Source: Erysipelotrichaceae bacterium
GTDB taxonomy: Bacteria > Bacillota_I > Bacilli_A > Erysipelotrichales > Erysipelotrichaceae
Reading direction: 5' to 3'
Length of the DNA stretch: 11,117 nt
NCBI GenBank assembly: GCA_024681275.1
Contig: JAILBD010000226.1
Location: forward strand, 1-11,117
Shown here: one piece after another, positions 1-8,556 of the stretch
Position numbering within the stretch: position 1 is the first letter of the stretch
Layout of the letters: each line of letters begins with the position of its first letter
Position numbers and translations under genes: made by a program
Notes under the pieces: generated by a model
Database searches by the model: none
The model's input: only the letters and a program-made list of their open reading frames with translations
Told to the model about the DNA's origin: nothing

Positions 1-78
1 TTCCAGTTTTCTGATCTTTTCTTTCAGAATGGCATATTCTTTTCTGACTTCTTTCCTATCGATGAATGAATGACACAT
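1..78 (-). CDS. Start of an unrecognised protein, cut by the left edge
   Basis: The minus strand reads 26 codons without a stop from an ATG at 78-76 to the window edge, starting MCHSFIDRKEVRKEYA. A textbook ribosome site, GGAGG, lies about five bases before the ATG, which is why I take this start. The visible residues are rich in Lys, Glu and Arg with spaced Ile and Leu, which suggests a helix, possibly a coiled coil. I do not recognise the family. The gene diverges from the truncated dehydrogenase at 337. Only the N-terminus is seen, so no function is offered. Confidence 0.55.
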   Translation of the reverse strand, partial: MCHSFIDRKEVRKEYAILKEKIRKLE

Positions 79-336
79 GATGACCTCCGTTTTATGATTC
101 AAGTCCATCTTATGGAAAGAAGATCATCGCGCATATGTCCGAATAGAAGACCGGAACATCACCCTTTGCTTCTTTCGTGTCCGGCCGTATATCCATGCAG
201 ATCGAAGATCGGACCGTCTGTGTTTTTCATGTCGATATCAAAAAGCACGGCGCCGCTTTTTCGGTCGATGAAACAGGAAGGCGGATCCATCAGTCATCCC
301 GCGATATGATGGATGCAAGAGAAGGGGGGAACGGAA
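79..336. other. Intergenic stretch between divergent genes, no convincing gene
   Basis: This 258-base stretch separates the left-edge minus-strand gene from the truncated dehydrogenase. Both strands have short open frames. One is a plus-strand frame from 70. Another is a 43-codon minus-strand frame, 290-159, containing the run DIDMKNTDGPIFDLHGYTAG. The latter looks somewhat protein-like but has no good ribosome site and stops abruptly. It continues in another frame for about 16 codons, so it may be a relic of a broken gene. I could not assign a family or a clear promoter. Confidence 0.35.
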
Positions 337-516
337 ATGGGAGGATTTGAAAACAGGGTCGCCGTCATCACCGGCGCAAGCCACGGGATCGGACTGGCCA
401 TCAGGAAGGCCTTTGAAAAGGAAGGCTGCAGGGACGCAAACAAACGCGAGATCCGTACCTATGTTTCACAGCACATTGCAGATAATCTGCTTGGTTATGA
501 TGAAATCCCTGAATAA
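337..516 (+). pseudogene. Truncated short-chain dehydrogenase/reductase (SDR)
   Basis: The reading starts at ATG 337, after a G-rich ribosome site (AAGGGGGG at about 322-329). It gives MGGFENRVAVITGASHGIGL and continues to about residue 30. This is the classic SDR opening: a beta strand followed by the TGxxxGIG dinucleotide-binding loop, seen here as TGASHGIG. After the codons for Glu-Gly-Cys the sequence stops resembling an SDR. It continues for about 28 unrelated residues and ends at 516. A full SDR is about 250 residues, and the catalytic Tyr-x3-Lys and Ser are missing. The N-terminal piece has therefore been joined to foreign sequence near 425-430, probably by deletion. The tail ends LLGYDEIPE and is unrecognised; it may be the end of another gene. 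Some upstream in-frame ATG codons exist (313), but the family pattern and ribosome site favour 337. No NAD-dependent reduction should be expected from this fragment. Confidence 0.7.
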
Positions 517-608
517 CGCCTTATAGGAAATGGGCTATAAAATTCTGTTTCTGGCGATGATACCATGAAACCAGATAAAGGGAAGATATCCCGAGACGGA
601 GGTAAAAA

Positions 609-1021
609 ATGTCAGAAATAAAAGAAATAAGCAGAAGGTCATTCTATCACGAGGATGAAGGGATGCTTGTGGTCCGGTCAGCAGCACGGCCATCGTATCA
701 GAAATCGTCATTGAAAAAGACGGGCAGAAGATATATCTGCATGGCGAATGGGTAGATATAGCTGGTGAATATGGTTATCAAGCAACGACAGAAAGTCTGT
801 TTGATGTCTATGAGAAACTGAATAACGCAGCCAGCGAAGAGGAAGAAGCGGTGGCAGATAAAGAGTTGGATCGCATCAATGCGAACTGCTATGTAAAAGA
901 CGAGCCGGAATTCAAACCGTTCTACGCCGAGTTAAAGCAGATGATTCATGACGAAATGAAGGAGCATTGTCTTGAATACATCTATGAAGATGAGGATGAA
1001 GAGAACGAAGAAGAGGAATAG
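609..1021 (+). pseudogene. Small acidic hypothetical protein gene, frameshifted
   Basis: A strong ribosome site, GGAGG at 598-602, precedes ATG 609. The first frame gives MSEIKEISRRSFYHEDEGML and stops at TAG 753-755. Another frame, open from just after a TGA near 668, carries on with protein-like sequence (EIVIEKDGQKIYLHGEWVDI) and ends in a very acidic tail of Glu and Asp at TAG 1019-1021. The span of 413 bases is one short of a multiple of three. One base lost between about 670 and 700 would join the two frames into a protein of about 137 residues. The middle looks like beta strands and the C-terminal half like charged helices, with no signal peptide or membrane segment. I do not recognise the family. 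It sits in a zone of broken genes, so real decay is likely, but a sequencing error would look the same. Confidence 0.6.
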
Positions 1022-1048
1022 TTCATTATTTATTTTGTTGTTCTTTGA

Positions 1049-1237
1049 ATTGCTTGTAAACATATTTATACGGACGATATCAACGATCTGATCTTGATTG
1101 TAACGGAAATCGAGAAGCAGGAGGGTCAGCTTAACATACTCTACAGCACGATCGAAAAAGCATTTGCTTTGGGGTACTACAGGGCAAAAAAGGAAATGAA
1201 CAACCTGAATAAGCAAGGTCCAGAGGCTCTTCACTAA
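1049..1237 (+). pseudogene. 62-codon coding remnant without a start
   Basis: One frame is open from just after a TGA at 1046-1048 to TAA 1235-1237 and has clear protein character. It includes DDINDLILIVTEIEKQEGQL and, later, a helical run with AFALGYYRAKKEM. There is no ATG or ribosome site at its 5' end and the first few residues look random, so the true N-terminus appears lost near 1070. The pattern resembles small helical proteins of mobile elements, but I cannot name a family. It follows the frameshifted acidic gene by 27 bases on the same strand, so the two may be relics of one former operon or inserted element. The opposite strand also has a long open frame here (1309-932), but it is hydrophobic mirror-image sequence of an acidic coding region and is not credible. 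Confidence 0.45.
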
Positions 1238-1341
1238 ACGGATCCTTGACCGATAGTCCAGAAGAATAAGCAAGAACCGAGAGACGGCTTTAATTTGATT
1301 GGATATCAACGAAGAAAACTCTTATATAGGGTGTCTTGCGA

Positions 1342-1350
1342 TGCTACAAT
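1342..1350 (+). promoter_or_regulatory. Extended -10 promoter of the RpiR regulator, predicted leaderless
   Basis: TGCTACAAT at 1342-1350 is an extended -10 element (TG, one base, TACAAT). The hexamer ends exactly 12 bases before the regulator ATG at 1363. No Shine-Dalgarno sequence lies between. Transcription starting about seven bases after the hexamer would leave only a few leader bases. I see no good -35 at 17-18 bases (TTATAT at 1322-1327 is weak), which an extended -10 can tolerate. Confidence 0.5.
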
Positions 1351-1358
1351 TAAATTGT
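1346..1358. promoter_or_regulatory. 13-bp perfect palindrome over the -10 and start region (candidate operator)
   Basis: ACAATTAAATTGT is a perfect palindrome centred on A1352. It overlaps the -10 hexamer and the predicted transcription start of the RpiR-type regulator. A dimeric repressor bound here would block the polymerase, so autoregulation by the RpiR protein is a natural reading. No second copy was found in the window, and AT-rich palindromes of this size can occur by chance. Confidence 0.35.
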
Positions 1359-1362
1359 CATC

Positions 1363-2166
1363 ATGGATAACATTTATAATATTCTGAATAATTATCTGAA
1401 GCGGCAGAATCCGGGCGGTAATAACGAGACCATATGTCATTTCATGTTGAATCACCTGCGGGAAATCCCCGAAATGTCAGTCAATGAGATGGCTCAGAAA
1501 TGTTACACATCCAATCCGAGCATTACCCGCTTTACCAGAGAACTCGGTTTTGACGGCCTCGCTGATTTCAAATTCTATGTAAAGGAGTATCTGGAAGAGC
1601 TTGACCGGAAAAAGTTCAGTTTTCAGATCCCTTTGGATCCGTTAAACGAAGAGAAACAGCTTTCTGCAGGCATCGATCGCTGGCTGGATGAAGAAAGTGC
1701 CTATATTAAAGAAAGTCTGAAGCCTCTCGATCAGAAAAAGCTGAAGGGTTTCTGCAAGGAACTGCACGATCATGAAAATGTGTATTTTGTTTCAGCCGGA
1801 GTTTCCGGAACTCTTGCCGATCTGTTTCGGATCTTTCTTGCCCGCTGCGGAAAGATCGTTCAATGCGTGGCAGGAAACCTGAACATGCTGGATGTGAAAG
1901 ATGAAGGCGAGGGAATGATCGTCATCCTATCTATCTATGGTCATTATCTTCAAGGTTATGGCCGCGGTTTTCTGAATGCCTACAAAAAGAATCCCCGTAA
2001 GATCTGGCTGATCACTTCGGAAGAGAAACTGGATCTTCCATATGTTTCGGGAAAGATCACGCTTGGTGACTCTGAACGGCCGATCGGCGCAAACATGAAT
2101 CTGATGATCTACTTTCTGGAAATGATCTGTCAGATCTATCAGCAGATGTATCCATATCAAAAGTAA
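1363..2166 (+). CDS. RpiR/MurR-family sugar-phosphate-responsive transcription regulator
   Basis: This 267-residue protein has the standard two-domain layout. Residues 1-80 form the RpiR helix-turn-helix domain: a leading helix with Asn-Asn-Tyr-Leu, then a recognition segment around 36-63 with SVNEMAQKCYTSNPSITRFT and the family-typical Arg-Glu-Leu-Gly-Phe-x-Gly-xx-Asp-Phe-Lys. Residues about 120-250 form a SIS sugar-phosphate-binding domain, with VYFVSAGVSGTLADLF at 140-155 as the ligand loop. Family members sense phosphorylated sugars, often amino sugars, and repress or activate the adjacent sugar genes. Here the gene is followed after 103 bases by a PTS permease and a hydrolase, so it probably controls those genes with the permease product as effector. 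The length is normal. The ATG at 1363 gives a complete N-terminus but has no ribosome site, so a leaderless message is suspected. A palindrome overlaps its promoter. Confidence 0.9.
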   Translation: MDNIYNILNNYLKRQNPGGNNETICHFMLNHLREIPEMSVNEMAQKCYTSNPSITRFTRELGFDGLADFKFYVKEYLEELDRKKFSFQIPLDPLNEEKQLSAGIDRWLDEESAYIKESLKPLDQKKLKGFCKELHDHENVYFVSAGVSGTLADLFRIFLARCGKIVQCVAGNLNMLDVKDEGEGMIVILSIYGHYLQGYGRGFLNAYKKNPRKIWLITSEEKLDLPYVSGKITLGDSERPIGANMNLMIYFLEMICQIYQQMYPYQK

Positions 2167-2167
2167 G

Positions 2168-2206
2168 AATTTACAGAATCTGTAAATTTTTATTTGTCTT
2201 TTTTTT
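2168..2206 (+). terminator. AT-rich stem-loop with T tract after the RpiR gene (partial terminator or operator)
   Basis: AATTTACAG at 2168-2176 pairs perfectly with CTGTAAATT at 2180-2188 around a three-base loop. T-rich sequence follows (TTTATTTGTC, then eight T). It begins two bases after the regulator stop, so it could be a weak intrinsic terminator that lowers read-through into the permease. As DNA it is also a good dimer site (TTTACAG, three bases, CTGTAAA). A further CTGTAAA half-site lies at 2210-2216. The two roles cannot be told apart by eye. Confidence 0.45.
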
Positions 2207-2255
2207 CTTCTGTAAAATGAGGGTGTAGAAAAGATGGCCGTCTGAAATACAGAAA

Positions 2256-2261
2256 AAGGAG
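2256..2261 (+). promoter_or_regulatory. Ribosome site of the first EIIBC permease
   Basis: AAGGAG at 2256-2261 lies eight bases before ATG 2270 and fixes that start. It is in marked contrast to the regulator upstream, which has none. A -10-like TAAAAT at 2213-2218 hints at a separate permease promoter, but no -35 at proper spacing stands out. Confidence 0.6.
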
Positions 2262-2269
2262 AGAACGAC

Positions 2270-3634
2270 ATGGATAAAAATGAACAGATCGTAAATGATC
2301 TCTTACCGCTTATCGGAAATAAAGAAAACATTTCTTCCGCGACACACTGCGCGACCCGCTTACGCCTGAATGTCAAAGATAAAAATGCCGTTGATCTTGA
2401 AAAGATCGGCAAAGTCAAAGGTGTCATGGGTGTTCAGCAAGTCGGTGAACAGCTGCAAGTCATCATCGGCCCGGCTGTAGGCAAAGTCTATGAAGCTTTC
2501 ATCAAAGTGACGGGTTTGAAGGCTGAGGCTGCCATTGAAGAAAACCTCGATGAACCAAAAAAGAAAGTGATCGACAGGATATTCGATTACATTTCCGGCT
2601 CTATCACACCGCTGCTCCCGGCATTCACAGCTGCCGGTCTGTTTAAAACTCTGGTTGCCATATTCGGACCGAATCTTCTTGGCTGGTTCGGTGCAGAAAG
2701 CGACATTTATGTCCTGCTGACCTTCCTTGGCGATGCCGGTTTCTATTTCCTGCCGATTTTGCTTGGCGTATCCGCTTCAATGAAACTGAAGGTCCCTTGG
2801 ATCTACGGCGCTTATATCGGTGCGATCATGCAGCACCCAAGTTTCACTGCCCTGAATGGCCAGCCGTTCACGGTCTTCGGTATTCCTTGTAATGTCCAGG
2901 ATTATGCTTCGACCGTCATACCGATCCTGATGATCACCTGGCTCATGTCCTATGTCTATAAATTCTTAAGAGATCATGTTCATGAGAATCTGCAGCTTAT
3001 CCTGGTGCCGTTCGCCACCTTGCTGATCATGACGCCGATCGCTTTATGTCTGATCGGTCCTGCCGGATCTTTCTTAAGTAACTACATCCAGAAAGGTGTT
3101 CTTTGGATGAACAGCGTTGCCGGTCCGTTAGCGACGACGTTCATCGGTGCATTCTTTGCTCCGATCGTCTTCACCGGTATGCATATCATCTTCTATGTCT
3201 ATCTGTACACGACCTTCCCGACCATGGGCTATGATACCTTCTTCTTGCCGGGCGTCGTTGCTTCCTCATGGGTCATCGTCGGCATCTGGCTTGGCTGCAT
3301 GGTCAAATATAAAAAGAGAGAAAACAAGACATTTGCGACCACTTCGTTCATTACCTGGCTGATCGGCGGCGTCGGTGAACCGTTCATGTTTGGTGTTCTG
3401 CTGAAAAACAAAAAGCTCCTTCTGGCTTCCTGCGTTGCCGGCGGTGCTGCCGGTCTGGTTGCCGGCATCACACACCTGACGGCTTATGTCCTTTCCGCTT
3501 CAAACGGCATCTATGGTCTGCTTGCCTTCCTGGGAGGACCTGCCTGGAATTATGTTGCGTTGGCTCTCACATTGGCAGCGGCAATCGGTGGTGCCTTTGC
3601 AGCAACGGTCTTCCTTGGAGTTGATGAGGACTGA
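2270..3634 (+). CDS. PTS EIIBC permease, glucose/beta-glucoside class, no EIIA domain
   Basis: This membrane transporter takes up a sugar and phosphorylates it as it enters, using phosphate from HPr through an EIIA and its own EIIB domain. Residues 1-80 are the EIIB domain with the phospho-cysteine motif HCATRLR, Cys27. Residues about 100-454 are the EIIC channel domain, with about ten hydrophobic segments. It has the class signatures DYASTVIPIL near 211-220 and GGVGEP at 366-371, the motif around the substrate glutamate. At 454 residues it is complete for an EIIBC protein. Nothing resembling EIIA follows, so a separate EIIA must supply phosphate. It lies between an RpiR regulator and a metallo-beta-lactamase-fold hydrolase, whose ATG overlaps its stop. 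The specificity cannot be read from sequence. The SIS-domain regulator and the absence of a glycosidase argue against a simple beta-glucoside. Confidence 0.9.
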   Translation: MDKNEQIVNDLLPLIGNKENISSATHCATRLRLNVKDKNAVDLEKIGKVKGVMGVQQVGEQLQVIIGPAVGKVYEAFIKVTGLKAEAAIEENLDEPKKKVIDRIFDYISGSITPLLPAFTAAGLFKTLVAIFGPNLLGWFGAESDIYVLLTFLGDAGFYFLPILLGVSASMKLKVPWIYGAYIGAIMQHPSFTALNGQPFTVFGIPCNVQDYASTVIPILMITWLMSYVYKFLRDHVHENLQLILVPFATLLIMTPIALCLIGPAGSFLSNYIQKGVLWMNSVAGPLATTFIGAFFAPIVFTGMHIIFYVYLYTTFPTMGYDTFFLPGVVASSWVIVGIWLGCMVKYKKRENKTFATTSFITWLIGGVGEPFMFGVLLKNKKLLLASCVAGGAAGLVAGITHLTAYVLSASNGIYGLLAFLGGPAWNYVALALTLAAAIGGAFAATVFLGVDED

Positions 3635-4488
3635 TGTATTTCACATATGAATTCATAACAAAAAAGATCATCAGGATCGTCGATCTCTCCAAAACGGCGG
3701 TATATCTGATCCTTGGCAGTGAGAAAACGATCCTGATCGATACAGGCATTGGCATCGGTGATCTGAGAGACTATATCAGGAAACAGTTCGACAAGGAAGT
3801 CGATGAAGTCATCCTGACCCATGGACACCTCGACCATGCTTCGGGTGCCGTCGTATTCAAAGATCTGCCGATCCATCTTCACGAAAATGACCGGGAGCTT
3901 ATGAACCGTCATGTCTTCGATGTCAAGGAAAGGATCGCTTATACCGAACATATGTACAAGGATCCGGATGAAGTCAGGCTTCTGTTTGGGAAAGAAGATG
4001 TTTTGGAAGGCTGTGACAGCAGCAATACGATTGCCCTGTACGACGGACAGGAGTTCGATGCGGGAGATATGACCTTAAAGGTCATCCATGCCCCGGGACA
4101 TACGCAGGGAATGTGCGTCATCCTGTTTGAAGAAGAAAGGATCATCCTGTTTGGCGATGCCTGCGGTGTGGGTGTGCTGCTGGTGGAAGAGTACTGTTCA
4201 ACAGTCGAGAATTATCTGAAGACTTTGCATAAACTGAAAAAGTATGAAGGTGATTATGACAGGATCATACGCAATCATGGAACGTTCGAGTCGCCAAAGG
4301 AACTTCTTGATAATGTGATCGAAGTCTGTGAAGAGATCCTGGACGATAAGGATGACCGCGTCCTGAGCAAATCACCGATCCCAACAAAACAGAGAGTCTA
4401 CCTGGCAAAAAGGACTTTGGATGGCAGCAATATCCGTGCTGACGGCAAAGAGGGCAATATCTTTTACGCCGAGAACAAAATTCGCTGA
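3634..4488 (+). CDS. Metallo-beta-lactamase-fold hydrolase linked to a PTS permease
   Basis: This 284-residue protein shows the full set of metal ligands of the superfamily: THGHLDH at 62-68 (His63, His65, Asp67, His68), His156 in HAPGHTQG, Asp175 in FGDA, and His215 in RNHG. This pattern of a two-metal site matches hydrolases such as glyoxalase II and lactonases more than antibiotic-degrading enzymes. There is no signal peptide, so it acts in the cytoplasm. The ATG overlaps the permease stop (TGATG), so the two are translationally coupled. A GAGG within the end of the permease serves as the ribosome site. Residues after about 230 form a charged extension of unknown role. By context it probably hydrolyses the imported phosphorylated compound or a product of it. 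UlaG, the ascorbate-6-phosphate lactonase of another PTS operon, is a known precedent for this fold in such a place. The substrate is inferred only. Confidence 0.85.
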   Translation: MYFTYEFITKKIIRIVDLSKTAVYLILGSEKTILIDTGIGIGDLRDYIRKQFDKEVDEVILTHGHLDHASGAVVFKDLPIHLHENDRELMNRHVFDVKERIAYTEHMYKDPDEVRLLFGKEDVLEGCDSSNTIALYDGQEFDAGDMTLKVIHAPGHTQGMCVILFEEERIILFGDACGVGVLLVEEYCSTVENYLKTLHKLKKYEGDYDRIIRNHGTFESPKELLDNVIEVCEEILDDKDDRVLSKSPIPTKQRVYLAKRTLDGSNIRADGKEGNIFYAENKIR

Positions 4489-4698
4489 GACTTGTGATTG
4501 TACCGGATGAATCGTAAGCTTTCAAAAGTCCGGCAGTCTTAAAACAGAATCATAAAGCAGGCCCAGACAGGACCTGCTTTATGAAAAAATGCTCGGGCAT
4601 ATCCGCCATAAGAGATAAGGACCGGAATGCATGACAGAGCGGTTCTTTATACGATCGATTTTATAACAGTATCGCATCTTTGAAACAGTGCTTTTCTT
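4489..4698. other. Intergenic stretch between the two convergent operons
   Basis: The hydrolase (plus strand) and the glucosidase (minus strand) converge here. Apart from the inverted repeat at 4550-4584, I see no gene, promoter or further repeat. The short CCGGA/TCCGG pair at 4503-4507 and 4528-4532 is too small to interpret. Confidence 0.5.
4550..4584. terminator. 12-bp inverted repeat between convergent operons, possible terminator
   Basis: TCATAAAGCAGG at 4550-4561 pairs perfectly with CCTGCTTTATGA at 4573-4584, with an 11-base spacer. Its place between two converging operons suggests a shared stop for transcription. The T tract is poor: the plus strand runs into A bases after the stem, while the minus strand continues ATTCTGTTTT. 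It would therefore serve the minus-strand operon better, and only moderately well. Confidence 0.5.
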
Positions 4699-7505
<2,807 letters not shown>

Positions 7506-7571
7506 GATTTTTCCTCTTTCTTTTTTATGATCACATCCATACATTGGCCGGGTGTATGTCTGGACCTGACT
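7506..7571 (-). other. Gap between antiterminator and permease with a small hairpin
   Basis: This 66-base gap contains CATACA at 7538-7543 and TGTATG at 7553-7558, a six-pair stem with a GC-rich nine-base loop. No T tract follows on the minus strand and nothing here looks like a second RAT site. It may be an RNA-processing or stability hairpin, or chance. The permease ribosome site lies just after it. Confidence 0.3.
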
Positions 7572-8378
7572 TCATTTCGCGCTTTTCAGGCGGTTCACAT
7601 GGATGAGGATGTAAGCTTTCTCTTCTTCCGAAAGCTTCGATCCGATCATCTCTTCCAGCAGACAGGCGCATTCGTATTCCTTTTCATACCTGTCCTTCAG
7701 ATCGCCGAGAAATTCCGGCATCTGCTTATTCAGTTCATTGCCATCCTTCTTCCTTTGAAGGAGGTAATGGATATGTGCGGCAAAACGTTTGTAACTGTAA
7801 TCCTGACGGTCGACCCCGATCTGCAAGAGATCTTCGATCTTCGCAGTATATCTTTCGATCAGATCTTCTTCCGCATCCATCTGCGTCATCTGCGGGGTAT
7901 CGATATAATCGATCAGATGGATCGCAATGCTGCCTACCTCTTCTTTTCCCAAAGCGATACCCAGTTCTTCCCTGACCACCTTCAAGGCGTGTCTGGCGAT
8001 CTCGATCTCATCGGGATATGAGTTTTCGATCTCAAATAACAGTCCGATGGATATCCGCATCCCTTTTTTCGCGCGTTTGATCGCAAACTGGATGTGATCC
8101 GCCAAGGCAAAGATCAGATTGGAACTGTAACGATTGTTCTTGACCTCGTTGGCGTGATCGACGATCTTCACCGCTGTTCTGATGACTTTCTCATCAATCT
8201 CAGGGATGATCTGAAAATAATTCGGATCGACGTTATAAAATGTTCTGTCGATCTTGGATAACGGGATCTCATTCGGGGTCTTGTTGAAACCGATCCCTTT
8301 GCCAAACGCCACGACTTCTCTTCCGTTGTAATCGAGACAGATCGCTGTATTATTATTGAGGTTCTTGATAGCTTTCAT
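7572..8378 (-). CDS. licT: LicT/BglG-family transcriptional antiterminator
   Basis: This RNA-binding regulator lets polymerase read through a leader terminator when the matching sugar is available. Residues 1-57 are the CAT RNA-binding domain, with the typical opening MKAIKNLNNNTAICLD and a GKGIGF turn. Two PRD regulatory domains follow, PRD1 at about 65-170 and PRD2 at about 172-268. The four conserved phosphorylatable histidines are all in place: His95 in LADH, His154 in IAIHLID, His202 in AAHIH and His260 in YILIH. In the known family, phosphorylation of PRD1 by the permease switches the protein off, and HPr phosphorylation of PRD2 switches it on. Here it is first in an operon with its presumed permease and a 6-phospho-beta-glucosidase. 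Its own leader has a RAT hairpin, so it probably activates its own expression. The ribosome site GGAG follows directly on the terminator T tract. The symbol is by family and context; licT versus bglG naming is arbitrary. Confidence 0.93.
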   Translation of the reverse strand: MKAIKNLNNNTAICLDYNGREVVAFGKGIGFNKTPNEIPLSKIDRTFYNVDPNYFQIIPEIDEKVIRTAVKIVDHANEVKNNRYSSNLIFALADHIQFAIKRAKKGMRISIGLLFEIENSYPDEIEIARHALKVVREELGIALGKEEVGSIAIHLIDYIDTPQMTQMDAEEDLIERYTAKIEDLLQIGVDRQDYSYKRFAAHIHYLLQRKKDGNELNKQMPEFLGDLKDRYEKEYECACLLEEMIGSKLSEEEKAYILIHVNRLKSAK

Positions 8379-8388
8379 ACTTTACTCC

Positions 8389-8455
8389 AAAAAAAATCTC
8401 TCTTTATCCGCTCAACCAAAAACAACGTTCGTCGTAGGTTAAGCCTCCAAGAGAG
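8389..8455 (-). terminator. Leader terminator in front of the antiterminator gene
   Basis: Read on the minus strand, CTCTCTT (8455-8449) pairs with AAGAGAG (8404-8398). Inside it, GCTTAACC pairs with GGTTGAGC with one G-U pair, and eight T follow (8396-8389). It ends eleven bases before the antiterminator ATG. It lies in the leader, not after a gene, so it is a regulated terminator. Its 5' arm is shared with the RAT hairpin, which makes the two structures mutually exclusive. Confidence 0.85.
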
Positions 8456-8464
8456 TCACTATCT
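8436..8464 (-). promoter_or_regulatory. RAT antiterminator RNA site
   Basis: The 29-base minus-strand segment begins AGATAGTGACTC and ends GAGGCTTAACCT. This matches the layout of known LicT/BglG targets, which run GGATTGTTACTG to CAGGCAAAACC: a short upper stem (CTC/GAG here), internal loops flanked by TGA and GGCTTA, and a closing AG/CT. Protein bound here would hold the RNA in this form and keep the 5' arm of the terminator from pairing. The match is by pattern, not by search. It starts only a few bases after the predicted transcription start. Confidence 0.8.
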
Positions 8465-8478
8465 TTATTGACAGATTC

Positions 8479-8507
8479 AGTATATTTCAAATCAGATGAC
8501 GATTCAA
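8479..8507 (-). promoter_or_regulatory. Promoter of the antiterminator-permease-glucosidase operon
   Basis: On the minus strand TTGAAT (8507-8502) and TATACT (8484-8479) are separated by exactly 17 bases, close to the sigma-A consensus. Transcription would start near 8472, a few bases before the RAT site. The -35 lies within the T-rich tail of the upstream regulator's terminator. No CcpA-type cre site was recognised around it. Confidence 0.75.
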
Positions 8508-8556
8508 AACAAAGAAAAAGATAATGGACAGAAACTGTACATATTGTCCATTATCT
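8505..8556 (-). terminator. Intrinsic terminator of the TetR-family gene
   Basis: On the minus strand AGATAATGGACA (8556-8545) pairs perfectly with TGTCCATTATCT (8530-8519) around a 14-base loop, followed by the T-rich tail TTTTCTTTGTTTTG. The stem overlaps the stop codon of the regulator. It separates the regulator from the beta-glucoside operon, whose -35 sits in the tail. Confidence 0.75.

Noticed and set aside
70..309. Plus-strand open frame of 79 codons upstream of the dehydrogenase fragment
   Set aside because: No ribosome site, odd composition and no family pattern. It covers the divergent upstream regions of two genes.
932..1309. Minus-strand open frame of 125 codons with hydrophobic segments
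   Set aside because: It runs antisense to sequence with stronger coding character, namely the acidic tail and the helical remnant. Its hydrophobic residues are what antisense of Glu/Asp/Lys-rich codons would give, and it has no ribosome site.
1927..2427. Minus-strand open frame of 166 codons across the regulator-permease junction
   Set aside because: It crosses two well-supported genes and their intergenic hairpin, and has no recognisable features.
3550..3951. Minus-strand open frame of 133 codons over the permease-hydrolase junction
   Set aside because: It is the mirror of two strongly supported coding regions that overlap by one base.
4550..4584. Strong bidirectional terminator
   Set aside because: The stem is perfect, but the plus strand has A bases after it and the minus strand only a weak T-rich tail, so it is listed with limited confidence.
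7506..7571. A second RAT/terminator between the antiterminator and the permease
   Set aside because: Some bgl-type operons have one, but here there is only a small CATACA/TGTATG hairpin without a T tract or RAT-like sequence.
7527..8021. Plus-strand open frame of 164 codons over the antiterminator gene
   Set aside because: It is antisense to the PRD domains, and the conserved histidine motifs show which strand codes.
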